A stretch of DNA of 14,082 nt, taken from assembly GCA_934203105.1 (NCBI GenBank), contig CAKPYQ010000026.1:1-14082 (forward strand), written 5' to 3'. Below the pieces are notes generated by a model, which was not told where the DNA came from, did not search any database, and worked only from the letters and a program-made list of their open reading frames with translations. The DNA is from an uncultured Alphaproteobacteria bacterium (GTDB lineage: Bacteria > Pseudomonadota > Alphaproteobacteria > CAAHEQ01 > UBA3637). Position numbers and translations under genes: made by a program. Of this stretch, positions 6,179 to 14,010 are shown piece by piece (the first letter of the stretch is position 1; every line of letters begins with the position of its first letter).

Positions 6179-7375
6179 TTACTTTGCACTCCCCAAAATC
6201 TTTTGCGCTTTTTTCAATGCAGCAATAAATGCCGTTATATCTTCGCCGGTATTGTACATACCAAGAGAAGCCCGTATCGACGATGTCACGCCGTATTTTT
6301 CAGTAATCGGCTGAGCACAATGGTGACCAACCCGAACAGCCACATTTTGTTCGGACAAAATCATTGCAACGTCTTGCGGGTGCAGCCCGTGCAAATTAAA
6401 GCATACCAAGCTTTTTTTCAACTTTATATCACCTAAAACTTCAACGCCGCTGACCATTTCCAAACCGTCTTTTAACAACTGCATCGTTTGGTTTTCTATG
6501 GTTTCAATTTCATCTTGGCCAACACTGCGCACATAATTTAACGCCGCAGCCAAGCCGACAGCTTCCACAATCGCCGGCGTTCCGGCTTCAAATCTGGCCG
6601 GCGCTTCGGCATAGGTTGTTTTTTCAAAACTGACGGATTTTATCATATCGCCCCCGCCTTGCCAAGGTTGCATCGTATTCATAAAATCGGCCGGCGCATA
6701 CAAAACACCGATCCCCGTCGGCCCATATATTTTATGTCCCGAAAACGCATAAAAATCAATGTTATTGGCTTTTAAATCAATCTTTGAATGGACAACGCCT
6801 TGACAACCGTCGATTAACACTTTTGCGCCGACGCTATGCGCCAATTTCGATATTTGAGCAACGGGATTTTCCACACCCAAAACATTGCTCATTTGCGCGA
6901 TAGAAACCAGCTTTGTTTTTGGGGACAGTTTGACCTTTAAATCGTCCAAATTCAATTTTCCGTTTTCACAAACTTCGGCATACTTGACGACAACGCCCCG
7001 CTCTAATGCCAACATTTGCCACGGCACTATGTTGGAATGGTGCTCGGCTTCGGAAAGAATAATTTCATCGCCCGCGTTTAAAGTCCGCCCAAACGTTTGC
7101 GCAACCAAGTTTATGCTTTCTGTCGCCCCGCGTGTAAAAATAATATCGCGATCCGCCACGGACAAAAAGTCCGCCACTGTATGACGTGCATTTTCATAAG
7201 CAATTGTAGCCATTTCGGATAAATAATAAGTCCCACGATGAACGTTCGCATAATGGCGTTTGACAAAGTCGTCCATCGCATCAATCACCGCAAGAGGCTT
7301 TTGCGCCGACGCAGCGCTGTCCAAATAAATCAGACCGGCATTGTTTGAAAAAATAGGAAAATCATTTTTGTTCAT
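6179..7375 (-). CDS. sufS: Cysteine desulfurase SufS (group II, PLP-dependent)
   Basis: SufS removes sulfur from L-cysteine as a persulfide for Fe-S cluster assembly, leaving alanine. Numbered from the chosen start, the PLP-binding lysine is Lys215 in FSGHKIYGPTG, PLP-phosphate and stacking residues lie in TRGATESIN and EAEHHSN, and the catalytic cysteine is Cys353 in RVGHHCAQP, the group II form. The length of 398 residues is normal. Two starts are possible. ATG at 7373-7375 overlaps the sufD TGA as ATGA and gives the usual N-terminus MNKNDFPIF; ATG at 7388-7390 adds five residues (MDCKR) and lacks a clear ribosome binding site. I prefer the former, by translational coupling. No SufE or SufU partner is encoded in the window. 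Confidence 0.95.
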   Translation of the reverse strand: MNKNDFPIFSNNAGLIYLDSAASAQKPLAVIDAMDDFVKRHYANVHRGTYYLSEMATIAYENARHTVADFLSVADRDIIFTRGATESINLVAQTFGRTLNAGDEIILSEAEHHSNIVPWQMLALERGVVVKYAEVCENGKLNLDDLKVKLSPKTKLVSIAQMSNVLGVENPVAQISKLAHSVGAKVLIDGCQGVVHSKIDLKANNIDFYAFSGHKIYGPTGIGVLYAPADFMNTMQPWQGGGDMIKSVSFEKTTYAEAPARFEAGTPAIVEAVGLAAALNYVRSVGQDEIETIENQTMQLLKDGLEMVSGVEVLGDIKLKKSLVCFNLHGLHPQDVAMILSEQNVAVRVGHHCAQPITEKYGVTSSIRASLGMYNTGEDITAFIAALKKAQKILGSAK

Positions 7376-7986
7376 TCGTTTGCAATCCATTCATTTATCT
7401 TTGTTTCAAAAACAGGCGGCATATCCGACAATAAAAACGCTTTGACCAACATTTGGCGCGCCGTTTGTTCATCAATACCGCGGCTCATTAAATAAAATAG
7501 TGATCCTTCGTCCAAAGTGCCAACCGATGAACCGTGAGCGCATTTCACATCATCAGCATATATTTCCAATTCGGGCGTGCATTTGACGGACGCATTATCC
7601 GATAACAGCAAGGCTTTGTGATTTTGAGCGCCTTCGCATTTTTGGCTGCCGTGCGGCATACGAATAATTCCGTAAAAATCCGTTTGACCATAGCCACGAA
7701 CAATGCCTTTGATTTGCTGATCAGACGTTGTTTGACCCACCGCGTGAATAACCTCAAAATGGATTTTGTTATTCGCATTTGTTTGCGACAAATAAACAGC
7801 CTTTAAAGAACACGCGGCGTGCGCCCCCATCAAAGAAACTTTGATGTTTAAGTCTTGCCCCGTTTGCAACAAAGCCAAATCATAAACGCCGTTTTCATAA
7901 ACAACAACGTCAATTGATCCGCTTTGATCCGTCAAAATTTCGGAAACCTTTTCACCGGCCGGAATGATTTTATTTATAGTCTGCAT
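7372..7986 (-). CDS. sufD: SufD, shortened form (Fe-S scaffold complex subunit)
   Basis: SufD pairs with SufB in the SufBC2D scaffold. This product has 204 residues, against roughly 400-450 for typical SufD. It keeps part of the beta-helix core and the C-terminal SufC-binding helical region: the signature DDVKCAHGSSVGTLDEGSLFYLMSRG occupies about 145-170, and His151 aligns with Escherichia coli SufD His360, one of the residues implicated at the SufB-SufD assembly site. What is missing is the N-terminal helical domain and much of the early beta-helix. The missing part is not hidden by a frameshift nearby, because sufC ends at 7970 and overlaps this start by 17 nt. The ATG has GGAAG (complement of 7996-8000) 9 nt upstream. 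The frame is fully open, so it looks like a functional minimal SufD. Confidence 0.88.
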   Translation of the reverse strand: MQTINKIIPAGEKVSEILTDQSGSIDVVVYENGVYDLALLQTGQDLNIKVSLMGAHAACSLKAVYLSQTNANNKIHFEVIHAVGQTTSDQQIKGIVRGYGQTDFYGIIRMPHGSQKCEGAQNHKALLLSDNASVKCTPELEIYADDVKCAHGSSVGTLDEGSLFYLMSRGIDEQTARQMLVKAFLLSDMPPVFETKINEWIANE

Positions 7987-8713
7987 AGCCTTTTTCTTCC
8001 AACTTTAACGCCAACGATTTATCGCCTTTGTCAACCACATGACCATCAACCATAATGTACACAACGTCCGGTTCGATTAAATCCAACAATCGTTCATAGT
8101 GCGTGATCAGCATAAAAGAACGATTTTCGGCACGCATTAAATTAACGCCGTCCGCAACGATTTTCAAAGCGTCAACGTCCAATCCGGAATCCATTTCATC
8201 CAAAATGCAAAAATCAGGCTCTAAAAATGCCATTTGCAAAGTTTCCATACGCTTTTTTTCGCCACCCGAAAAGCCCACATTCACCGGGCGCTTTAACATT
8301 TCATCGCTGACACCCAAAGCTTGCGCTCTGACTTTTAATCTTTTGATATATCCGACGGCATCAAGCGGCTTTTGACCCAAGTATTTCATCTTTGAAGTCA
8401 AGGCTTGCTTTAAAAATTGAGCATACGAAACACCCGCGATTTCAACCGGATATTGAAAGCCCAAAAAGATGCCTTCATTCGCGCGCACGTCCGGCGTCAT
8501 CAAAGATAAATCTTTGCCTTTGAACATCATTTGACCCGACGATACGGTATAAGCCGGATTGCCCGCAATCACATTCGATAAAGTACTTTTGCCCGAACCG
8601 TTCGGCCCCATTACGGCATAAACTTTGCCGGCTTCGATTTCAAAAGAAAAATCCTTTAATATTTGCTTTTCGCCAACGCCCGCGTTTAAATTTTTAATTT
8701 CCAATAATGGCAT
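7970..8713 (-). CDS. sufC: SufC, ABC-type ATPase of the SUF complex
   Basis: This 247-residue cytosolic ABC ATPase drives conformational change in the SufBCD scaffold. All motifs are present: Walker A GPNGSGKST (36-44), Q-loop Gln87 in GFQYP, the SUF-type signature FSGGEKKR (148-155), Walker B CILDEMDSGLD (169-179, catalytic Glu173) and the H-loop His205 in LITHYER. There is no membrane segment, as expected for SufC. The start has AAGGGT (complement of 8720-8725) 6 nt upstream, reaching into the end of the MazG-like gene, whose stop lies 4 nt before this ATG. Its 3' end overlaps sufD. The assignment is secure. Confidence 0.97.
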   Translation of the reverse strand: MPLLEIKNLNAGVGEKQILKDFSFEIEAGKVYAVMGPNGSGKSTLSNVIAGNPAYTVSSGQMMFKGKDLSLMTPDVRANEGIFLGFQYPVEIAGVSYAQFLKQALTSKMKYLGQKPLDAVGYIKRLKVRAQALGVSDEMLKRPVNVGFSGGEKKRMETLQMAFLEPDFCILDEMDSGLDVDALKIVADGVNLMRAENRSFMLITHYERLLDLIEPDVVYIMVDGHVVDKGDKSLALKLEEKGYADYK

Positions 8714-8717
8714 TTTT

Positions 8718-8993
8718 TTAACCCTTCAACCTTGCTTTTACTTTTTCCAACTTAATCGGTATGCGCTTTTCAACCGCATCGGTGATGTTGTAAATGTATT
8801 TTAATTGTGTCAACATAATTTCAACGTCTGCCGTCTCATCAATAATTTCGGCAACATTGTCTTTCCCGCGATTGATGTTTTTTAAAATCTCTTTTTGCAA
8901 TTCGCTCATTTCTTCCAATACCATTAAAAGCTGGGCTTGCTTACCCCATTTTGCAATGGCTTGTTCTAAAATTTCAGTATCTACTTTTTCCAT
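8718..8993 (-). CDS. MazG-like NTP pyrophosphohydrolase inside the SUF operon
   Basis: This small all-helical protein of 91 residues matches the MazG-like NTP pyrophosphatase superfamily (all-alpha NTP-PPase). The metal-binding pattern is complete: EEMSE (27-31, the EExxE motif) and ETAD (53-56, the ExxD motif), separated by 21 residues. Members hydrolyse NTPs or dNTPs to NMP and pyrophosphate, often as house-cleaning enzymes; similar short forms are common in phages. The substrate here cannot be told. It lies between sufB and sufC: its ATG overlaps the sufB stop as TAATG, and its stop is 4 nt from the sufC start with the sufC ribosome binding site overlapping it. Co-expression with the SUF machinery is therefore nearly certain, whether or not the function is linked. 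Confidence 0.8.
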   Translation of the reverse strand: MEKVDTEILEQAIAKWGKQAQLLMVLEEMSELQKEILKNINRGKDNVAEIIDETADVEIMLTQLKYIYNITDAVEKRIPIKLEKVKARLKG

Positions 8994-10444
8994 TATCCTA
9001 CACTTCCTTCTAAACTGATCCCGATCAAGCGGCCGGCTTCAATAGCAAACTCCATCGGCAAATGTTGCATAACTTCTTTGCAAAAACCGTTCACGATCAA
9101 GGAAACGGCTTCGTGTTCGCTCAAACCGCGCTGCATCGCGTAAAACAATTGTTCATCGCTGATTTTGCTGGTGGTCGCTTCGTGCTCGATTACCGCCGTT
9201 TTGTTGGCATTTTCTTGCACAGGCACAGTATGCGCGCCGCAATCCGATCCGATCAGCAAGCTGTCGCACTTTGAAAAGTTCCGCGCGTTATCAGCCGATG
9301 TCGCCATTTTAACCAACCCGCGATAAGTTTGATTTGAATGTCCCGCCGAAATGCCTTTTGAAATAATCGTCGATCGCGTATTTTTACCCAAATGAATCAT
9401 TTTTGTTCCGGTATCTGCTTGCTGATAATTATTCGTCAAGGCCACAGAATAAAATTCACCGATCGAATTATCGCCTTTTAAAATACACGACGGATATTTC
9501 CAAGTAATCGCCGATCCTGTTTCGACCTGCGTCCACGATAATTTAGCATCATTATGGCACAAGCCGCGCTTTGTAACAAAGTTGTAAATCCCGCCTTTAC
9601 CGTCTTTGTCACCGGGGTACCAGTTTTGAACCGTGGAATATTTGACTTCCGCCCGATTATGCACGACAATTTCAACGATCGCCGCGTGCAGTTGATTTTC
9701 GTCCCGTTGAGGCGCCGTACAACCTTCCAAATAACTGACATAAGCATCTTCATCGCAAACAATCAAAGTCCGCTCGAACTGACCGGCTCCCCGCGCATTG
9801 ATGCGGAAATAGCTGGACAATTCCATCGGGCAACGCACGCCTTTTGGAATATAAACAAACGAACCATCCGAAAACACAGCGCTGTTCAAAGCCGCAAAAA
9901 AGTTGTCTGTATAAGGCACAACCGAACCTAAATACTTTTTAATTAAGTCGGGATATTCTTGCACGGCTTCACCCATCGAACAAAAAATAATCCCCTTTTC
10001 CGCCAACTTGGCTTTATAAGTCGTTGCAACCGACACGCTGTCAAAAATCGCATCGACCGCCACGACGCCGGCCAAAACTTTTTGCTCATTCAGCGGAATG
10101 CCCAACTTTTCGTAGGTTTCCAAAATCTTTGGATCGACTTCGTCCAAACTTTTTTTGCCCTCTTTTTCCTTGGGGGCAACATAATAATATAAGTCTTGAT
10201 AATCAATCGGCGCAAAGTCAACCTTTGCCCAATGCGGTTCCGTCATTGTTTGCCACTTTTTAAACGCTTTCAAGCGAAAATCCAACAGCCATTCAGGTTC
10301 TTTTTTCACCGCCGAAATAAAGCGAATAACATCTTCATTCAACCCTTTGGGCGCAGTATTGCTTTCGATGTCCGTTTCAAAGCCGTACTTGTACTTATCA
10401 GCGCTTAAAGCCTGAACTGTCGCCAAAGTTTCTTGTTTTACCAT
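8993..10444 (-). CDS. sufB: SufB, Fe-S cluster scaffold subunit
   Basis: This 483-residue protein is the scaffold on which the SUF system builds Fe-S clusters; family members run close to this length (495 in Escherichia coli). Family motifs include the central VPYTDNFFAALNSAVFSDGS and FVYIPKGVRCPMELSSYFRI stretches and the C-terminal NFSKCDSLLIG and EHEATTSKI. Counting back from the conserved C-terminus, Cys393 aligns with E. coli SufB Cys405, and Glu422 with Glu434, both implicated in cluster assembly. It is the first gene of the leftward operon. The ATG (complement of 10442-10444) has AAGGAT (complement of 10451-10456) 6 nt upstream. Its stop overlaps the start of the MazG-like gene by one base. 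Confidence 0.98.
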   Translation of the reverse strand: MVKQETLATVQALSADKYKYGFETDIESNTAPKGLNEDVIRFISAVKKEPEWLLDFRLKAFKKWQTMTEPHWAKVDFAPIDYQDLYYYVAPKEKEGKKSLDEVDPKILETYEKLGIPLNEQKVLAGVVAVDAIFDSVSVATTYKAKLAEKGIIFCSMGEAVQEYPDLIKKYLGSVVPYTDNFFAALNSAVFSDGSFVYIPKGVRCPMELSSYFRINARGAGQFERTLIVCDEDAYVSYLEGCTAPQRDENQLHAAIVEIVVHNRAEVKYSTVQNWYPGDKDGKGGIYNFVTKRGLCHNDAKLSWTQVETGSAITWKYPSCILKGDNSIGEFYSVALTNNYQQADTGTKMIHLGKNTRSTIISKGISAGHSNQTYRGLVKMATSADNARNFSKCDSLLIGSDCGAHTVPVQENANKTAVIEHEATTSKISDEQLFYAMQRGLSEHEAVSLIVNGFCKEVMQHLPMEFAIEAGRLIGISLEGSVG

Positions 10445-10470
10445 TTTTTAATCCTTATCCGTGTTTTGAA

Positions 10471-10502
10471 AATAAATTGCCTCAAAAATAAAAAAAAGTC
10501 AA
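10471..10502 (-). promoter_or_regulatory. Candidate promoter for the SUF operon
   Basis: A -35 box TTGACT (complement of 10497-10502, 5 of 6) lies about 55 nt before the sufB start. The -10 is poor: ATTTAT or TTTATT at spacings of 19-20 bases are the best choices. A weak -10 with extended spacing would fit an activated or Fe-S/iron-regulated promoter, but I see no recognisable IscR or Irr/ICE site. Confidence 0.35.
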
Positions 10503-10520
10503 GTTTTTGATTAAAAATAG

Positions 10521-10549
10521 TTGCTTATTTTATTTTTATCCGCTAACAT
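10521..10549 (+). promoter_or_regulatory. Candidate promoter for the PAS-GGDEF gene
   Basis: TTGCTT (10521-10526) and TAACAT (10544-10549, 4 of 6 to the -10 consensus) are 17 bases apart, about 37 nt before the start of the PAS-GGDEF gene. The 141-bp A/T-rich spacer is shared with the divergent SUF operon. Confidence 0.35.
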
Positions 10550-10585
10550 TATTGGCAGTTAAAGTTTTATCACAAGGGGTTAAAA

Positions 10586-11629
10586 ATGATTGAAAACTGT
10601 TCAGAAGCTTGGATTGTAGCCACAATTTGCGCGACAATCGCTTGTTTATTTATTTTTCTTTATGCGGGTTTGCGAGTCCGTCATGCACGGATATGTAAAA
10701 GCTTGAAAAGCGCAACCGAGTCTTTTGCAAAGCAAACAAAAGAGTTTGAGGATTTGAAAAAGCAAAAGGCCGATTTTAACGACGATTTCAACGATACGAC
10801 GGCGCAAAGCATTATCGTGGCGTTCGATAAATCCGGCAAAATTACTTATGTAAACGACTATGCGGAAGAGTTTTTCGGCTTTAAGAAAAGCGAATTGATT
10901 GCCCATTCTGTTTTGGGTACAATCGCGCCGGAGCCGCGGAAAAAATTAAACGCGCAACCGACTTTGATTGAAAGAATCTTGTTAAATCCGCAACTTTATG
11001 TTGACGTTGAAACAAAGAATTTGAAAAAAGACGGGACCGTTGTTTGGATTTCTTGGACAAACCGAGTCGTTTATGATGAAAAAAATAAACCGGTTGAAAT
11101 CCGTTCGGTCGGCTTTGACATTACGCGTCGTAAACAATTAGAAGAAAAATTACGTTATTTAACTTCGATCGACCCGTTAACGGGCGTTTTAAATCGCGCG
11201 GCGTTCTTGGAAGCCGGCGAAAAAGAAATGAAACGCGCAATCCGTTACGACAGAAAATTATCGCTGTTGGTTTTAAAATTGGATCACTTCCGCGTTTTAG
11301 GGCAAGAGTTCGGATACAGCTTTGGTGACGAAGCGTTGAAAAAAACGGTCAAAATCTGCAAAGATTCCATTCGCGATTCGGATTACTTGGGCCGAATCGG
11401 CGACGTCGAATTTGCCATTTTATTACCGGAAACACCGATTGAAAACGTGCCGTTTTTGATTGAACGGTTGCGCTTGAAAATCCAAGAGCAAAACTTAAAA
11501 ACAGAAATCGGCAATGCGTTTATTACAACAGCTTTCGGTAAAGCGGGCAAAACCGACGACAAAGATTCGATCGATGCGATGTTAATTCGTGCGGGTCAGG
11601 ACTTGAAAGAACAGGCTCAAAAACAATAA
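10586..11629 (+). CDS. Membrane-anchored PAS protein with degenerate GGDEF domain (probable c-di-GMP receptor)
   Basis: The 347 residues comprise one membrane segment (about 9-30), a charged helical linker (about 38-68), a PAS domain with PAC motif (about 70-183, ending GFDITRRKQLEEKL) and a GGDEF domain (about 190-347). The domain is recognisable from SIDPLTGVLNR (194-204) but catalytically impaired: the usual GGDEF is GDVEF (272-276), the first Asp of the DxDxF metal motif is Lys231, and the nucleotide-binding Asn of KIND is Gly239. The final ADxALYxAK motif is also eroded. In contrast the RxxD inhibitory site is kept as Arg263-Asp266, five residues before Gly272. This pattern matches PopA/PelD-type receptors that bind c-di-GMP without making it; that role is inferred. 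AAGGGG (10574-10579) is the ribosome binding site. It is divergent from suf and probably begins the unit containing the epimerase and pyk. Confidence 0.88.
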   Translation: MIENCSEAWIVATICATIACLFIFLYAGLRVRHARICKSLKSATESFAKQTKEFEDLKKQKADFNDDFNDTTAQSIIVAFDKSGKITYVNDYAEEFFGFKKSELIAHSVLGTIAPEPRKKLNAQPTLIERILLNPQLYVDVETKNLKKDGTVVWISWTNRVVYDEKNKPVEIRSVGFDITRRKQLEEKLRYLTSIDPLTGVLNRAAFLEAGEKEMKRAIRYDRKLSLLVLKLDHFRVLGQEFGYSFGDEALKKTVKICKDSIRDSDYLGRIGDVEFAILLPETPIENVPFLIERLRLKIQEQNLKTEIGNAFITTAFGKAGKTDDKDSIDAMLIRAGQDLKEQAQKQ

Positions 11630-11655
11630 ATATATTATAGCAAGAGGTTTTGTAA

Positions 11656-12558
11656 ATGACGGAACAGGTTGTTCATCTTGAAAACGAATTTATAGAGGTG
11701 GGGATTCTTCCCGAATGCGGAGCCTCTTTGGTATATTTTCGAACCAAAGGCCAAAAATTATTTGACATTATGCGTCCGGCGTCCCAAACAGCTATATCGA
11801 AAAAAGACGCTTTGGGTATGTCGATGTTTCCGATGATCCCCTACGCTTTTCGCATTAAAGGCGGCGAGTTTACTTATTGGGGGATTAAGCGGTTAGTGCC
11901 GGTTAATCATTCCGGCTTTACCGATCCTATTCATGGTGACGGTTGGCGCTCTAAATGGGACATTGTAGCGCAAGACAAAACGTCGGTGACTTTGGAGTTA
12001 GCGCATGACAAAGAAACGGACAAAGGTTATCCGTTTTCGTATAAGGCAAGCATTACATACGCATTAAAAGATAAAACATTAGATGTCGAGCTGAACTTGA
12101 CCAATAATGCGTTAATGCCGATGCCGTGCGGAATGGGCTTGCACCCTTATTTTAACAAAACGCCCAATGTGACGTTAACGTTTATTTCAAAAAATGTCTG
12201 GTACCACGACAACGACCCGATCGACAGGCCGTATCGTACACCGGAAGAGTGGTCTTTCAAAGCGCCAAAAGAATTGGGCGATGCCGTATTTGACACCTGC
12301 TTTGGGGGCTTTGAAAACACGGCGCACATCCAATGGCCGAAGTTTGGTATGGGCGTCAAAATTGATTGCGATGAAAGCTTTTCTCATATCGCGCTGTATG
12401 CGCCGCAAAAGAAAAACTTTTTCTGTCTGGAACCCTCCTCTATGACATGCAATGCGTTTAACTTGGCCGCCAAAGGCGTCATCGGCAGCGGTATTCAAAG
12501 TATCGGTAAAGACGAAACTTTAAGCGGACATATTTCATTTACTGTGGAGGGCATATAA
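11656..12558 (+). CDS. Aldose 1-epimerase-like protein (GalM family)
   Basis: This 300-residue protein belongs to the galactose mutarotase-like superfamily, which interconverts alpha and beta anomers of sugars. Expected active-site landmarks are His93 in PIHGDGW, His163 in GLHPYFN and the catalytic base Glu259 in FCLEPSS; substrate-binding residues near NPYAFR-like MIPYAFRIKGG (60-70) are also present. The length is typical. There is no signal peptide, so it is cytosolic. The sugar is unknown; it could act on glucose/galactose or on a hexose 6-phosphate. The start follows the PAS-GGDEF stop by 26 nt with AGAGG upstream. The pyruvate kinase start lies one base beyond its stop, which links it to central carbon metabolism. 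Confidence 0.88.
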   Translation: MTEQVVHLENEFIEVGILPECGASLVYFRTKGQKLFDIMRPASQTAISKKDALGMSMFPMIPYAFRIKGGEFTYWGIKRLVPVNHSGFTDPIHGDGWRSKWDIVAQDKTSVTLELAHDKETDKGYPFSYKASITYALKDKTLDVELNLTNNALMPMPCGMGLHPYFNKTPNVTLTFISKNVWYHDNDPIDRPYRTPEEWSFKAPKELGDAVFDTCFGGFENTAHIQWPKFGMGVKIDCDESFSHIALYAPQKKNFFCLEPSSMTCNAFNLAAKGVIGSGIQSIGKDETLSGHISFTVEGI

Positions 12559-12559
12559 A

Positions 12560-13987
12560 ATGGATAAAACATTACCATTAACAAAAATCATAGCGACATT
12601 AGGACCGGCAACATCAACGAAAGAAAAAATCTTTGACTTGGCAAAAAGCGGGGTCAATTTATTTCGGTTGAATTTCAGCCACGGCGACAAAAAAACTCAT
12701 TCGCACAACGTCAAAAACATTCGTGCTGTGGAAAAAAAATTGGGGCGGCCTTTGGGCATTATTTGCGATATGCAAGGGCCTAAATTGCGCGTCGGCGTGT
12801 TTCAAGACGGCTCTGTAACATTAAAAGCCGGCCAATCATTCCGTTTGGATATGAACGAAGAAGCGGGCGATGAAACGCGCGTTAACTTACCGCACAAAGA
12901 AATCTTTGCCGCTTTGGAAAAAGGGACGCATTTATTGTTAAATGACGGCCTGATCCGCCTGCAAGTTATTGACTTTGGCAAAGATTTTGCCGAAACGAAA
13001 GTCATCACGGGTGGCGTATTATCTGATCATAAAGGCGTTAATGTACCGGGCGTCACCTTGCCTATTTCGGCTTTGACGCAAAAGGATTTAAAGGACTTGG
13101 ATATTGCTTTGTTGTTACAGGCGGATTGGATTGCGCTGTCTTTTATTCAACGGCCGGAAGATTTGATCAAAGCGCGCAAAATCATCGGCACAAAAGCCGG
13201 CATTATTACCAAAATTGAAAAACCGGCGGCATTAAATAATTTGGAAAAGATTGTTGATTTATCCGACGCAATTATGGTTGCGCGCGGTGATTTGGGCGTT
13301 GAATGTCCGATTGAAGAGTTGCCCTCGATACAAAAACACATTGTGCAAGTTTGCCGTTCCAAAGGCAAACCGGTCATTATAGCTACCCAAATGTTGGAAA
13401 GTATGATTAAAAACCCGACTCCGACGCGTGCAGAAGTTTCCGACGTTGCAACAGCGGTTTATGACGGCGTGGATTGCGTAATGTTATCCGGAGAAACAGC
13501 CGTGGGCGATTATCCGGTTCAAACCGTATCTATGATGCGCAAAGTTATTTTAAAAACGGAACAAGATCCGGTTTACAAAAAATCGATGGAGATCATCTCG
13601 TTACCGGAAGACGGTATGGTTGCTTCGGCAATTACATCGGCTATTCCGACAATGGTAAAGGTTTTGGATAATTTGGCGTGTGTTGTCACTTATTCAATTT
13701 CGGGCGCAACGACTTTACGGACGGCACGCACACGCGCAGGCTTGCCGATTTTGAACTTAACATGTGATGAAAAAGTGATGCGTCGGTTGACTTTGGTTTG
13801 GGGCGTTTATTCGTTTAAAACAAAAGCTATTTCGGATTTAAAGGGCATTATACCTGTTGCGCGCACAATGGCGTTAAAATCCGGCTTAGCCGAATCGGGT
13901 GAAAAAGTGATTATTACGGCCGGTATGCCTTTGGCCGAAAAAGGCAATACAAACGTTTTACACATTGCCACGATTAAAAAATCTTAA
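12560..13987 (+). CDS. pyk: Pyruvate kinase
   Basis: This 475-residue cytosolic enzyme catalyses the last step of glycolysis, phosphoenolpyruvate plus ADP to pyruvate plus ATP. Motifs in order are TLGPAT (13-18), FRLNFSHG (35-42), the DMQGPKLR strand (70-77), the lid (B) domain from about 85 to 165, the active-site signature ITKIEKPAAL (216-225, Lys218 and Glu220), MVARGDLGVE (239-248, metal-binding Asp244) and ATQMLESM (275-282, Thr276). The C-terminal allosteric-type domain is complete, ending at NTNVLHIATIKKS. The ATG follows the epimerase stop by one base, and its ribosome binding site GGAGG (12546-12550) lies in the end of the epimerase gene, so the two are co-translated. No terminator follows; the next ORF starts 23 nt downstream. 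Confidence 0.98.
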   Translation: MDKTLPLTKIIATLGPATSTKEKIFDLAKSGVNLFRLNFSHGDKKTHSHNVKNIRAVEKKLGRPLGIICDMQGPKLRVGVFQDGSVTLKAGQSFRLDMNEEAGDETRVNLPHKEIFAALEKGTHLLLNDGLIRLQVIDFGKDFAETKVITGGVLSDHKGVNVPGVTLPISALTQKDLKDLDIALLLQADWIALSFIQRPEDLIKARKIIGTKAGIITKIEKPAALNNLEKIVDLSDAIMVARGDLGVECPIEELPSIQKHIVQVCRSKGKPVIIATQMLESMIKNPTPTRAEVSDVATAVYDGVDCVMLSGETAVGDYPVQTVSMMRKVILKTEQDPVYKKSMEIISLPEDGMVASAITSAIPTMVKVLDNLACVVTYSISGATTLRTARTRAGLPILNLTCDEKVMRRLTLVWGVYSFKTKAISDLKGIIPVARTMALKSGLAESGEKVIITAGMPLAEKGNTNVLHIATIKKS

Positions 13988-14010
13988 AAAAAGACAGGAA
14001 GGATTGCATT

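Noticed and set aside
7970..8000. A frameshift hiding the missing N-terminal half of SufD
   Set aside because: The upstream DNA is fully used by sufC, with an intact reading frame and a 17-nt overlap, so no lost SufD coding sequence can lie there.
12147..12498. Antisense ORFs across the epimerase gene
   Set aside because: These are shadow frames of a clear GalM-family gene, with no ribosome binding sites or recognisable domains.
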